Positions 26,208-36,834 of a DNA stretch of 64,000 nucleotides are shown here, piece after piece (within the stretch, counting starts at the first letter, position 1; each line of letters begins with the position of its first letter). The notes under the pieces are model-generated. The model was not told where the DNA came from, did not search any database, and worked only from the letters and a program-made list of their open reading frames with translations. The translations under genes were made by a program, and so were the position numbers. The DNA comes from RUG11272 sp045226335 (GTDB lineage: Bacteria > Bacillota > Clostridia > Christensenellales > Aristaeellaceae), in the NCBI GenBank assembly GCA_045226335.1, contig JBGVCH010000034.1:41267-105266 (forward strand), written 5' to 3'.

Positions 26208-27698
26208 TCAGCGCATGATGTTGGAGAAGTTCTCGTCGCAGGCCCGCTCCAGGGCCTTGATGACCAGCTTCAGGGTCTTGATGCGGGCGTATTTCTTGTC
26301 GTTGGACTCGATGATGTACCAGGGGGCGTTCTCGGTGCTGGTCCTGGCCAGCATCTCGTTCACCGCCACCTCGTACTGGTCCCACTTCTCCCGGTTGCGC
26401 CAGTCCTCGTCGGTGATCTTCCACTGCTTTTCCGGGGTGTTCTGCCGGTCGTTGAAGCGGGCCAGCTGGGTCTCCTTGTCGATGTGGATCCAGAACTTCA
26501 GCACCACGGCGCCCCAGTCCGTCAGCTGGCGCTCGAACTCGTTAATCTCGTTATAGGCCCGCTTCCAGTCCTTCTCGCTGCAGAAGCCCTCCAGCCGCTC
26601 CACCATCACCCGCCCGTACCAGGTGCGGTCAAACATGCAGATGTGGCCGGAGCGGGGCAGCCGGGTCCAGAAGCGCCACAGGTAATGCCGGGCCAGCTCA
26701 TGGGGCTCGGGGGACGCGATGGGCCGCACGTCGAAGCCCCGGGGGTCCAGCGGATAAGCCAGACGGCGGATGTTGCCGCCCTTGCCCGCCGCGTCCCAGC
26801 CCTCGAAGCACAGCACCACCGGGATCTTCTTGCGGTAGATCACATTGTGCAGATGGCTCAGCTGGTCCTGGAGCTCCTTCAGCTCCTTCTTGTAGGCTTT
26901 GTCCTCCAAGGCGGGGGAGAGGTCCACGTCCTTCAGCAGGGGCATGGGCAGCAGAGGGAAGTTCTCGTCGAAGGGATCCCCCACATAGCGGCCGGCCTCC
27001 AGGGCGTCGGCCAGGGAACGGGTCAGCACGTCCAGGGCGTCATGAATGGCGGTCTTGCGCCGGCTGCCGTCCAGCACATGCCACGGGATGACGGTGTCGG
27101 TCTCGTCCATGAAGTCCTCGTAGGCCTCCCGGAACCGCTTGTACTCCCGGTGCTGCCACAGGTCCTCCTCCGTGACCCGCCACTCCGTGTTGGCGTCCCA
27201 GGTCAGGGCGGCCAGGCGCGCGTACTGCTCGTCCTTGCTGATGTGCAGGAAGAGCTTCACCACCACATAGCCCCCGTCCCGCAGCTGCCGCTCGAACTCG
27301 TTGACCTGCCGCACCCGGCGCTTGTACTCCTCCCTGGTGATCTCCCGGTGCATCAGCTTCCGGACGGCGCTCTCCATCCAGCCGGAGTCCATGAAGAGGA
27401 TCTTGCCGTTCTCCGGGATGGCGGTGGCAAAGGGGTAGAGGAAGGGGTAGCGGGCTTCCCGCTCCGGGATCACCGGCTGGGAGACCACGGTGTAGTTCCG
27501 CGGATCGATCTCGCTGATCAGTTCCTTGATCAGGCTGCCTTTGCCCGCCGCGGCCCAGCCCTCCAACAGCACCAGCACCGGCAGCTTCTTCTCCTTGGCC
27601 TCCTGATGCAGCTTCAGCAGCCGCTCCCGCAGGGCGTCGATCCCCTCGTTGAGCGCCTGCTTGTCCTCGATTTTCTTCACGTCAAAGTCCTTCAGCAT
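26208..27698 (-). CDS. Two-domain PPK2: polyphosphate:AMP phosphotransferase-like
   Basis: This 496-residue protein carries two tandem PPK2 kinase domains, the layout of polyphosphate:AMP phosphotransferase (class II PPK2), which makes ADP from AMP and polyphosphate. Domain 1 has Walker A GWAAAGKGS (47-55) but a divergent second motif MDSGW (103-107). Domain 2 has GWDAAGKGG (300-308) and the canonical FDRTWYGR (356-363), so catalysis probably rests in domain 2. The start was moved to the ATG at 27698: GGAGG lies immediately after the upstream ATG at 27713 and 8 bases before this one. It is cytoplasmic, an energy or nucleotide salvage enzyme, monocistronic. Confidence 0.9.
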   Translation of the reverse strand: MLKDFDVKKIEDKQALNEGIDALRERLLKLHQEAKEKKLPVLVLLEGWAAAGKGSLIKELISEIDPRNYTVVSQPVIPEREARYPFLYPFATAIPENGKILFMDSGWMESAVRKLMHREITREEYKRRVRQVNEFERQLRDGGYVVVKLFLHISKDEQYARLAALTWDANTEWRVTEEDLWQHREYKRFREAYEDFMDETDTVIPWHVLDGSRRKTAIHDALDVLTRSLADALEAGRYVGDPFDENFPLLPMPLLKDVDLSPALEDKAYKKELKELQDQLSHLHNVIYRKKIPVVLCFEGWDAAGKGGNIRRLAYPLDPRGFDVRPIASPEPHELARHYLWRFWTRLPRSGHICMFDRTWYGRVMVERLEGFCSEKDWKRAYNEINEFERQLTDWGAVVLKFWIHIDKETQLARFNDRQNTPEKQWKITDEDWRNREKWDQYEVAVNEMLARTSTENAPWYIIESNDKKYARIKTLKLVIKALERACDENFSNIMR

Positions 27699-27754
27699 CG
27701 GTGATTCCTCCATTCGTGCCGGTACAGGCCGAAAAACGGTGTTCTGATGAGTGC

Positions 27755-27783
27755 ATTATAAGGGTTTTCGCCGGGAAATGCAA
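27755..27783 (-). promoter_or_regulatory. Promoter for the PPK2 gene
   Basis: On the minus strand, TTGCAT (27778-27783) and TATAAT (27755-27760) are 17 bp apart. Confidence 0.65.
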
Positions 27784-27839
27784 GAGCGGAAGAAGCCGTT
27801 GCCGCGGCACGAACCGCGCGAAATGGCCGTGAACGCGGC

Positions 27840-27868
27840 TTGACATCCCCGCCGGCCGCCATTATAAT
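27840..27868 (+). promoter_or_regulatory. Consensus promoter for typA
   Basis: TTGACA (27840-27845) and TATAAT (27863-27868) with a 17-bp spacer: a perfect sigma-A consensus, 80 bases before the start codon. Confidence 0.8.
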
Positions 27869-27948
27869 GGGTAGCGCCGCACGCGGAACCGTCGCGGCCG
27901 GCGCATCGGAAGAGGAAGACGAAGAGGCAGAGGAAGAAGAGGAAAGAC

Positions 27949-29772
27949 ATGATTCGGGAAGACATTCGCAACATCGCCATCATCGCCCACGTGGACCACG
28001 GGAAGACAACCCTGGTGGACCAGATGCTGAAGCAGGGCGGCGCATATCACGAGAACCAGCAGACCGTGGACCGGGTGATGGACTCCGGCGACATCGAGCG
28101 GGAGCGCGGCATCACGATCCTGGCCAAAAACACCGCGGTTCACTACATGGGCCACAAGATCAACATCGTGGACACCCCCGGCCACGCCGATTTCGGCGGC
28201 GAGGTGGAGCGGGTGCTGAAGATGGTGGACGGCGTGCTGCTGCTGGTGGACAGCTTTGAAGGCCCCATGCCCCAGACCCGGTTCGTGCTCCAGCACGCCC
28301 TGGACCTGAAGCTGAAGGTGCTGATCGTCGTCAACAAGATCGACCGCCCGGACGCCCGCTGTGAGGAGGTGGTGAGCGAGATCCTGGACCTGCTCATCGA
28401 CCTGGAGGCGGACGAGAGCACCCTGGACAACCCCATCCTCTACGTCTCCGCCCGGAAAGGCACCGCCACCCTGGACCTGGCGGAGCCCGGCACGGACCTG
28501 CGGCCGCTGTTCGACAGCATCCTGAAGTACATTCCCGCCCCCGAGGGCGACCCGGAGGGCCCGGCCCAGGTGCTGATCTCCACCATCGACTACTCCGACT
28601 ATGTGGGCCGCATCGGCGTGGGCCGCATCCAGCGCGGCACCTTCCGGGAGGGCATGCAGGTGGTGTACACCAACCTGGAGACCGGCAAGACCTCGCCCTC
28701 CTTCCGCCTCAGCGGGCTGTATCAGTTCGACGCCCTGAAGCGGGTGCAGGCGGAGCGCGTCAGCATGGGCGACATCGTGGCCATGAGCGGCATCGAGGAC
28801 CTGTCCATCGGCGACACGGTGTGCGATCCCGCCTGCGTGGAGGGCCTGCCCTTCGTGAAGATCTCCGAGCCCACGGTGACCATGACCTTCTCCGTCAACG
28901 ACAGCCCCTTCGCGGGCCGGGAGGGCGAGTACGTCACCTCCCGCCACCTGCGGGCCCGCCTCATGCGGGAGCTGCAGACGGACGTGTCCCTGCGGGTCAA
29001 CGAAACCGACTCCACCGACGCTTTCGAGGTCTGCGGCCGGGGCGAGCTGCACCTGTCCATCCTCATCGAGAACATGCGCCGGCAGGGCTATGAGTTTGCC
29101 GTCAGCAAGCCCCGGGTCATCTACAAGGAGATCGACGGGAAGAAGTGCGAGCCCGTGGAGCGGCTGGTGGTGGACACGCCTCAGGCCAGCGCCGGCGCGG
29201 TGATTGAGAAGATCGGCCGCCGCCGGGGCGAGCTGGTGCACATGTCCGGCGCGGACCGGGTGCGGCTGGAGTTCCTGGTGCCGTCCCGCGGCCTCTTTGG
29301 CTACCGCTCCGAGTTCATGACCGACACCCGGGGCGAGGGCATCATGTCCGCCGTCTTCGAGAAATACGAGCCCGTGAAGGGCGACATCCCCCACCGCAAT
29401 TTCGGCGCCCTGGTGGCCCACGAATCCGGCGTGTCCAACAGCTACGGCCTGTTCTACGCCCAGGAGCGCGGCACCCTGTTCATCGGTGCCCAGGTGGAGG
29501 TCTACGAGGGCATGATCGTGGGCCAGAACGCCCGCCCGGGCGACCTGGTGGTCAACGTCTGCCGCACGAAGCACGTCACCAACATGCGCAACGCCGCCGC
29601 CTCGGAGAACGCCCTGCGGCTGGTGTCCGTCCATCCCCTGAGCCTGGAGGAGTGCTTGGAGTTCATCGACGACGACGAGCTGCTGGAGGTCACCCCCCGG
29701 AACCTCCGGATGCGCAAGCGCACCCTCAGCGCAGGCGACCGGGCGCGGGCGTGGAGGTATCAGCAGAACTGA
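27949..29772 (+). CDS. typA: Translational GTPase TypA/BipA
   Basis: This 607-residue ribosome-associated GTPase of the EF-G family is involved in ribosome assembly and stress growth. G motifs are intact: AHVDHGKTT (13-21), the switch I segment RERGITI, DTPGHADFGGEV, and NKID. The C-terminal BipA-specific region contains FLVPSRGLFGYRSEFMT and the GPMPQTRFVL element after G3. Length matches the family. The AAGAGGAAAG ribosome site is moderate. It has its own consensus promoter. The stop codon is followed by a 16-bp perfect palindrome (ATTCGGAATTCCGAAT, 29779-29794) without a T tract. Confidence 0.96.
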   Translation: MIREDIRNIAIIAHVDHGKTTLVDQMLKQGGAYHENQQTVDRVMDSGDIERERGITILAKNTAVHYMGHKINIVDTPGHADFGGEVERVLKMVDGVLLLVDSFEGPMPQTRFVLQHALDLKLKVLIVVNKIDRPDARCEEVVSEILDLLIDLEADESTLDNPILYVSARKGTATLDLAEPGTDLRPLFDSILKYIPAPEGDPEGPAQVLISTIDYSDYVGRIGVGRIQRGTFREGMQVVYTNLETGKTSPSFRLSGLYQFDALKRVQAERVSMGDIVAMSGIEDLSIGDTVCDPACVEGLPFVKISEPTVTMTFSVNDSPFAGREGEYVTSRHLRARLMRELQTDVSLRVNETDSTDAFEVCGRGELHLSILIENMRRQGYEFAVSKPRVIYKEIDGKKCEPVERLVVDTPQASAGAVIEKIGRRRGELVHMSGADRVRLEFLVPSRGLFGYRSEFMTDTRGEGIMSAVFEKYEPVKGDIPHRNFGALVAHESGVSNSYGLFYAQERGTLFIGAQVEVYEGMIVGQNARPGDLVVNVCRTKHVTNMRNAAASENALRLVSVHPLSLEECLEFIDDDELLEVTPRNLRMRKRTLSAGDRARAWRYQQN

Positions 29773-30042
29773 TTCGGAATTCGGAATTCCGAATGATGGC
29801 AAGCCTAAGGTGAATTGAAGCGTCAGGATTGTGAGAGCATCATCTCGAGGGCCCAGGGACGATTGGGAATACCTGTTTCAGTTTGTTCCTTCTTTGCGGC
29901 AACAGCACGGAAAGGAAAGATCCTTTGCTCCCCGAAACAGAATAACGGGCGACTTGATCTTCCTTTGAAAAAGCCGTAACCTATGTCTGACAAAACCAAC
30001 CGCCCTCGATCCACGGGTTAATTTGGGAAGGATGGTGAACCC

Positions 30043-30492
30043 ATGAAAAGACTGCTTGCGCTGACTGCCGCCATGATCCTGCTGTGCGGGGTCGCCTGTG
30101 CTGGGTATTCAGGGACAAACTATTATCTTATTTTGTTTGAAGTTTTATTGGAGGATGAGTTAGGATATAGCAATTTGCGCGAGCCTGTCGAAAAAGACGA
30201 AATGTATATCTATACGATAGATGGATTAGTGGTTTATATTTTCATGGATAACGAAACCCCCACATGCTGTATAGTCACCGCAAAATCCGCTCAGGATTCG
30301 GACGCATTGATGGTGGCTTATATAGCATCATACGCACTAGCAGGGAAAAGCTACAATCCGCTATCCGCATATATAGAATACAGGAAGACGGGTAACAGGG
30401 GGTGGAGTTTTTTCGATGATGGTTGGTATTTTGTCGTGGATACCAATTCGAGTGGAGAATTGTCCTGTACATTTATGAAACCATCGAGGTAA
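30043..30492 (+). CDS. AT-rich secreted hypothetical protein
   Basis: This 149-residue protein has a signal peptide (MKRLLALTAAMILLCGVACA, probable cleavage after ACA; a lipobox is not convincing). I do not recognise the mature part, which is rich in Tyr and Asp and ends SCTFMKPSR. After the first 60 bases the base composition is far more AT-rich than all neighbours, and codons such as TTA, ATA and TTT are frequent, so it was probably acquired. It sits directly before an integrase remnant. The ribosome site GGAAGG is rather far (about 11 bases). Confidence 0.55.
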   Translation: MKRLLALTAAMILLCGVACAGYSGTNYYLILFEVLLEDELGYSNLREPVEKDEMYIYTIDGLVVYIFMDNETPTCCIVTAKSAQDSDALMVAYIASYALAGKSYNPLSAYIEYRKTGNRGWSFFDDGWYFVVDTNSSGELSCTFMKPSR

Positions 30493-30496
30493 CACC

Positions 30497-30788
30497 ATGC
30501 CCCGCGCAAAGACATTTCACTACAAACAGCAAAAGGGCGGCTATTCCACGCTGAAGTCTCAGACCACCACATCAAGGCAAAAACGGAAGCGGAATTGATC
30601 GAAAAAAGAAGCAGTACGGAAAAAGGGGGGCCATCATCAACCCCCAAACTCTGACCGATTACGCCGTTTATTGGATGCCGATTCACAAGGCCAGCGTCAA
30701 GCCATCCACCTATAACGCTTATCCGGCCATTCTGACCAGTTCACACTGTGCAATAATCATCGAAGCTGCTTTTCCGGCAATGGCTTAA
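30497..30788 (+). pseudogene. Frameshifted phage-type integrase N-terminal remnant
   Basis: Three reading frames contribute consecutive pieces of a tyrosine-recombinase N-terminus: MPRAKTFHYKQQKGGYST, then KAKTEAELIEKRS, then NPQTLTDYAVYWMPIHKAS followed by VKPSTYNAY, the usual entry to the SAM-like core-binding domain. Each piece is broken by a stop or a frameshift and the catalytic domain is absent. The family call rests on the KPSTYNAY and EAELIEKR motifs seen in Clostridia integrases. It marks an old insertion between typA and tgt together with the AT-rich gene upstream. Confidence 0.6.
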
Positions 30789-30863
30789 CGAATGCTTTTA
30801 CAAAAACAGAAAAGGCCCCGGAAAGCCACTCAAAATGGTCTCCGGGAGGTAGGATTCTGATTT

Positions 30864-31994
30864 ATGAGCAACACCGGTTTCTCCTATGAACTCCTCCATG
30901 TGTGCAAGCAGTCCGGCGCGCGGCTGGGCGTTTTGCATACGCCTCACGGGGACATTCCGACGCCCATCTACATGCCCGTGGGCACGGCGGCCTGTGTCAA
31001 GGCCATGACACCCCGGGAGATGGAAGAGATCGGCACAAAGATCCTGCTCTCCAACACCTACCACCTGCACCTGCGGCCGGGGGAAGACCTGATCCGGGAG
31101 GCGGGAGGGCTGCACACCTTCATGGACTGGCACGGCCCGATCCTGACGGACTCCGGCGGCTTCCAGGTTTTCTCCCTGGCGGGCATCCGGAAGATCAAAG
31201 AGGAAGGGGTCACCTTCCAGAGCCATCTGGACGGCTCGAAACAGTTCATCGGCCCGGAGACCAGCATGGACATCCAGCAGGCCCTGGGCTCAGACATCGC
31301 CATGGCCTTTGACGTGTGCTCCCCCTACCCCTGCGACCGGAAGACGGCCCAGGAGGCCATGGAGCGCACCCACCGCTGGGCGGAGCGCTGCAAGGCGCAT
31401 CACACCCGCGAAGACCAGGCCCTCTTCGGCATCGTCCAGGGCGCCTTCTACAAGGATCTCCGGGTGGAGAGCGCCAAGGCCCTCCGGGACATGGACTTCA
31501 TCGGCTACGGCATCGGCGGGCTCTCCGTGGGCGAGCCCAAGCCCGTCATGTACGAGATGCTGGACGAGATCCGCCCCTACATGCCGGAGCGGAAGCCCCG
31601 GTACCTCATGGGAGTCGGCACGCCGGACTGCTTCGTGGAGGCGGTGCTGCGGGGCGTGGACATGTTCGACTGCGTCCTGGCCACCCGCATCGCCCGCAAC
31701 GGCACGGTGCTCACCGGCAAGGGCCGGGTGGTGGTGAAGAACGCCCAATACGCCCGGGACTTCACCCCCATCGACGAGAACTGCGACTGCTACACCTGCA
31801 CCCACTTCACCCGGGCCTATGTCCGGCACCTGCTGCGCTCCGGCGAGATCACCGGCGGCCGCCTGGCCTCCATCCACAACCTGCGCTTCCTGATCCACAT
31901 GATGGAGGAGATCCGGGAGGCCATCGCCCAGGACTGCTTCCTGGACTACCGGGAGGACTTCTACAAGCGCTATGATCTGACCAGGAATTTCTGA
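30864..31994 (+). CDS. tgt: tRNA-guanine transglycosylase
   Basis: This 376-residue enzyme exchanges the wobble guanine of GUN-anticodon tRNAs for preQ1 in queuosine biosynthesis. LTDSGGFQVFSL carries the general acid/base Asp96. GVDMFDCVLATRIARNG carries the nucleophile Asp269. The zinc site is CDCYTC (307-312) plus His338. Length fits the family. GGGAGGTAGG lies about 13 bases before the ATG, a somewhat long spacing. The region upstream is occupied by decayed mobile DNA, and no clear promoter is seen. Confidence 0.96.
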   Translation: MSNTGFSYELLHVCKQSGARLGVLHTPHGDIPTPIYMPVGTAACVKAMTPREMEEIGTKILLSNTYHLHLRPGEDLIREAGGLHTFMDWHGPILTDSGGFQVFSLAGIRKIKEEGVTFQSHLDGSKQFIGPETSMDIQQALGSDIAMAFDVCSPYPCDRKTAQEAMERTHRWAERCKAHHTREDQALFGIVQGAFYKDLRVESAKALRDMDFIGYGIGGLSVGEPKPVMYEMLDEIRPYMPERKPRYLMGVGTPDCFVEAVLRGVDMFDCVLATRIARNGTVLTGKGRVVVKNAQYARDFTPIDENCDCYTCTHFTRAYVRHLLRSGEITGGRLASIHNLRFLIHMMEEIREAIAQDCFLDYREDFYKRYDLTRNF

Positions 31995-32003
31995 AGCCGA
32001 ACG

Positions 32004-32031
32004 AAAAGAGGTCTCACGCGAGGCCTCTTTT
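32004..32031. terminator. Bidirectional terminator between tgt and the DUF6273 gene
   Basis: AAAAGAGGTCTC (32004-32015) pairs with GAGGCCTCTTTT (32020-32031) with one G-U pair. It has T/A tracts on both sides and sits between convergent genes. Confidence 0.85.
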
Positions 32032-32054
32032 GCCGTGGAAACAGACCGGCCGGT

Positions 32055-32795
32055 TCAGAAGACATCCGCGCCCAGATCCAGCCAGAGGGCCGGGCGGACG
32101 AGGCCGGTGGGGTCGTCCACGCCGCCGGGGATGAGGGAGCCGTCGGTGTACACCATCGCGGCATAGCGCTGCCTGATCCCGGGCGAGCGCAGCCACCACC
32201 AGCCGGCGGCCGTGCCCTCGGCCGTCCGGTCGCTGTCGTTGGTATACGCGCCCCGTTCGAGGGCATAAGCCGTCGGCGCCGTCCGGGACACCGTGTTGAA
32301 CACATCCTCATAGGTCACGCCGAGGCAGGTGTTCGCCTCTTTGAAGCTCAGGAGAAAGACCCTGTCCTGCGTGTTCTTCCCGCCTTTGGCATTCCACTGG
32401 CCGAACCCCTGCCCTTTGCCGTTGTCCACCTTCGTGATCAGGATGGCGGATTGTTCCTCCGGCGAGAAAGCCTCCCGCAGAAAGTCCCCGTTCAGCCAGG
32501 CGCGAAGCGCGCACTTCTCCCACGTGGTCCCCGCGCCGCTCCCGTGATACGGCCTTGCGTCCAGGCCGTACCGGCTGAGCAGCAGCGCGCGGTTGTTCTC
32601 CGCGTCATAGTCCAGCACCAGCCACTCGATGGGCTCGGGGCCATTGGCGGGGTCGTTGTCCTGCTCATAGCGGCCGAAGGTCACAAAACAGCCCGCAGCG
32701 ATGTGGACCGCGGGTTCTTCCTCGGCCCGGATCCCCGCGATGCCGCAGGCCAGGACCAGGAACAGCAGGACAGTGATTCGGGTGATGGGTTTCAT
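32055..32795 (-). CDS. Secreted DUF6273-type protein
   Basis: This 246-residue protein has a signal peptide (cleavage after IRA, before EEEP). The mature domain contains FGRYEQDND...PIEWLVLDYD, AWLNGDFLREAFSPEEQ and TGLVRPALWLDL, the pattern of the DUF6273 (sulfatase-modifying-factor-like fold) proteins abundant in gut Clostridia. No catalytic function is established for the family. A GGAGGCAA ribosome site precedes the ATG. It lies 30 bases after recQ in the same direction and may be the last gene of a thioesterase-recQ-DUF6273 unit. Confidence 0.8.
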   Translation of the reverse strand: MKPITRITVLLFLVLACGIAGIRAEEEPAVHIAAGCFVTFGRYEQDNDPANGPEPIEWLVLDYDAENNRALLLSRYGLDARPYHGSGAGTTWEKCALRAWLNGDFLREAFSPEEQSAILITKVDNGKGQGFGQWNAKGGKNTQDRVFLLSFKEANTCLGVTYEDVFNTVSRTAPTAYALERGAYTNDSDRTAEGTAAGWWWLRSPGIRQRYAAMVYTDGSLIPGGVDDPTGLVRPALWLDLGADVF

Positions 32796-32825
32796 TGCGG
32801 TTGCCTCCTTTCGGCTGAATAACGC

Positions 32826-34589
32826 TCACGTTCCGCCCCGGAGCATCCCCAGATCCTCCAGCGTCTCCAGCACCTCGCCCCGGGTGATGCCGAAGACCTT
32901 CGCGATGTCGGCGGAGGACTGCCCGGCCTGCCAGGCGGCGGCGATTTTGTGGTGGAGACGGCCGCCGTCCGGCGCGGTTTCCTGCCGGGGTTCCGGGGCG
33001 GCCGGCTGCGGGGGCTCGGGGGCGGGATCCGTCGGGGGAGTCTCCGCGGCCTCTCCGCCGATCACCGCCAGGAACGCCGGGCCGATGTCCGCGGCCTTGC
33101 GCTCGCCCATGCCGTAGACGGCCAGCAGGGATTCGCGGGTCCTTGGTCGCAGGGCGGCCATGCTGCGCAGGGTGCTGTCGTGGCAGATGACGTAGGCCGG
33201 GACATTGCGGGCCCTGGCGATCTCCAGGCGCGTGGCCCGGAGCTTTTCGTAGAGGTCGCTGTCCGCCTGCGTCACGGTTTCGGGCTTTTCGCTTTTCGCT
33301 TTGCCGGCGGACCCGCTCCGGGGGGCGGACTTCCGGCCCTCCGCCACAGCGGCGGTCTCCGGGAAGCGGCCCGGGGCGCAAACGGCGCAGCCGGTGCAGG
33401 GGGTCCGCATGGGCTGGCCGAAGTACCGCAGGATGCTTTCCCGCAGGCAGCCGGCGCTCTCGCAGTACCGGATCATGGCCTGGAGCCGCTCCAGATCCCT
33501 GCTCCGGACCGCCTGCCGTTCCTCCGGCGTCAGCTCCGGGTTGGGCTCGCCGGAGAGGATCAGCTGCCGGTTGGTGATGATGTCGGACTTCGCGTACAGG
33601 ATGGTACAGACCGCCGGCTCCCCGTCCCGGCCGGCGCGCCCGGCCTCCTGGTAGTATTCCTCCACGGACTTGGGCATGTTGTAATGGATGACGAAGTTCA
33701 CGTTGCTCTTGTCAATGCCCATGCCGAACGCGTTGGTGGCCACCATGACGGACGCCCGGTCGTACTGGAAGGCCTCCTGGTTCTCCCGGCGCTCCGCCTC
33801 CTCCAGCCCCGCGTGGTACCGCACCGCCGGATAGCCGCGCTCTACCAGTTTGTTGCAGACCATCTCCACGTTCTTGCGGGTGGCGCAGTAGATGATGCCG
33901 TTCTGACCCTGCAGTTCCGACAGCAGGGTCAGGAGGACGTCGTTCCGGCCCCGGGTCACCGGCTGCACGTGAAAGAAGAGGTTGGGCCGGTCAAACCCGG
34001 TGATCTCCGTGACCGGCGCCTGCAGCCCCAGCAGGCGGACGATGTCCTGCCGGACCCGGGCCGTGGCCGTGGCGGTGAAGGCTCCCACCGGCGGCCGCTG
34101 GGGCAGGCTGGCGATAAAGTCCGCGATCCGCAGGTAGGAGGGCCGGAAGTCCTGCCCCCATTGGGAGACGCAGTGGGCCTCGTCCACGGCGATGAGGCTG
34201 ATCTCCCGGCTTTGGGCCAGACTGCGAAAGGCGGCCGTATCCAGCCGCTCCGGGGCCACGTAGATCACCCGGTAGCGGCCCTCCCGGGCCCGCTCCAGGG
34301 CGAGGTCCATCTGCCGCGGCGTCAGGGAGGAGTTGAGGTAGGCCGCCGGGACGCCGTTGGCCACCAGCGCGCCGACCTGGTCCTTCATCAGCGAGATCAG
34401 AGGCGAGATCACCAGCGCCGTGCCGGGCCGCATCAGGGCCGGGACCTGGTAGCAGACGGACTTCCCCGCGCCGGTGGGCATGATCCCCAGCGCGTCCCAG
34501 CCTTCCAGCAGCGCGTTCACCAGCGCCTCCTGTCCCGGGCGGAAGGAATCGTAGCCGTAGACCTGCTTCAGGATGCTCAGGCTGTCCAT
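32826..34589 (-). CDS. recQ: RecQ-family DNA helicase without obvious RQC domain
   Basis: This 587-residue 3'-5' DNA helicase has Walker A TGAGKS, DEAHC box, TATATARVRQDI and QEAGRAGRDG, covering both RecA lobes (about 1-345). The zinc-binding module follows (RYCESAGCLRESIL...CTGCAVC). Where most RecQ proteins then have a winged-helix RQC domain, this one goes through a short charged linker straight to an HRDC domain (about 450-520). A Pro-rich linker and a C-terminal helix-turn-helix-like segment (SSADIAKVFGITRGEVLETL) end the protein. The start was chosen at ATG 34589, just 10 bases after the thioesterase stop, implying coupling; a longer reading would overlap that gene. Confidence 0.9.
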   Translation of the reverse strand: MDSLSILKQVYGYDSFRPGQEALVNALLEGWDALGIMPTGAGKSVCYQVPALMRPGTALVISPLISLMKDQVGALVANGVPAAYLNSSLTPRQMDLALERAREGRYRVIYVAPERLDTAAFRSLAQSREISLIAVDEAHCVSQWGQDFRPSYLRIADFIASLPQRPPVGAFTATATARVRQDIVRLLGLQAPVTEITGFDRPNLFFHVQPVTRGRNDVLLTLLSELQGQNGIIYCATRKNVEMVCNKLVERGYPAVRYHAGLEEAERRENQEAFQYDRASVMVATNAFGMGIDKSNVNFVIHYNMPKSVEEYYQEAGRAGRDGEPAVCTILYAKSDIITNRQLILSGEPNPELTPEERQAVRSRDLERLQAMIRYCESAGCLRESILRYFGQPMRTPCTGCAVCAPGRFPETAAVAEGRKSAPRSGSAGKAKSEKPETVTQADSDLYEKLRATRLEIARARNVPAYVICHDSTLRSMAALRPRTRESLLAVYGMGERKAADIGPAFLAVIGGEAAETPPTDPAPEPPQPAAPEPRQETAPDGGRLHHKIAAAWQAGQSSADIAKVFGITRGEVLETLEDLGMLRGGT

Positions 34590-34599
34590 GCGGCCCCCG

Positions 34600-35043
34600 T
34601 CAGCGGCCCGTGCGCAGCTGCCTGCGCTTTCCGGCCGCTTCCCATTCCGCCTTTTCCTCCTCCGTCTCCGGCACGAAGGTCGGCACGGGAGTGGGGCGGT
34701 CGTTCTCGTCAAGGGCCACGTACACCAGATAGGCCCGGTTCACCGCTTCCCGCTGGCCGCTCAGGTGCTCCACATAGGTGTCCACCCGCACTTCCATGGA
34801 GGTGCGGCCCGTCCAGGTCACCGCCGCCTCCTGCACCACGGTGTCTCCCATGTGGGCCGCCGCCAGGAAGCTCAGCTGCTCCGCGCTGGCCGTGGTCACG
34901 GGCATTTTCGCCCAGCGCCGGGCCGCCACCGCGCCGATGATGTCGATCCAGGACATCAGCTGGCCGCCGAAAAGCCGCGGCACCGGATGCCCGTTGCAGT
35001 GCTGCGCCAGCACGATCTGGACGGCTGTCGTTTTTTCTCTCAT
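34600..35043 (-). CDS. Hotdog-fold acyl-CoA thioesterase
   Basis: This 147-residue cytoplasmic enzyme of the YciA/BFIT-type hotdog family hydrolyses acyl-CoA to free acid and CoA. LFGGQLMSWIDIIGAVAARR is the helix with the family's catalytic Asp, and WTGRTSMEVRVDTYVE is the following strand pair. Length is standard. The protein ends in a charged helix. The start has GAGGAAG 6-8 bases upstream. recQ follows closely. Confidence 0.85.
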   Translation of the reverse strand: MREKTTAVQIVLAQHCNGHPVPRLFGGQLMSWIDIIGAVAARRWAKMPVTTASAEQLSFLAAAHMGDTVVQEAAVTWTGRTSMEVRVDTYVEHLSGQREAVNRAYLVYVALDENDRPTPVPTFVPETEEEKAEWEAAGKRRQLRTGR

Positions 35044-35182
35044 CTTTCTCTTCCTCTGCCTTCTACTGTGAAATTGAGATACACTCTTTTTGCCGCGGTC
35101 ACAATACCGGCGTATCGTGATGGGATTTCAACCTGTTCTTGGCTAAGGATGACAAGTCAAGCAAGGGCATGCACCCGAAGGT

Positions 35183-35224
35183 CCAGGGCGAACGGAAAGC
35201 CCTGGTCGCGGTCCGCAGACCGCG
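35183..35224. other. Double hairpin in the glpK-thioesterase gap
   Basis: Two adjacent perfect stems, CCAGGGC/GCCCTGG (35183-35189 with 35199-35205) and CGCGGTC/GACCGCG (35207-35213 with 35218-35224), lie 43 bases past the glpK stop. They lack a T tract in either direction, so they may be an RNA-stabilising or repeat-type structure rather than an intrinsic terminator. Otherwise I see nothing in the 35044-35267 gap. Confidence 0.5.
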
Positions 35225-35267
35225 AAATCCCTTCTTCCGCACGCGGCATACTCAAGCAGGAACCGTA

Positions 35268-36764
<1,497 letters not shown>

Positions 36765-36805
36765 AGGATGCCCTCCCGATTCACGTCGCTTTCATTCGTG
36801 AGGAC

Positions 36806-36834
36806 AGTATAGCACAGGGCGGGACTTCGGGCAA
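36806..36834 (-). promoter_or_regulatory. Promoter for glpK
   Basis: On the minus strand, TTGCCC (36829-36834) and TATACT (36806-36811) are 17 bp apart, 42 bases before the start. Confidence 0.6.
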
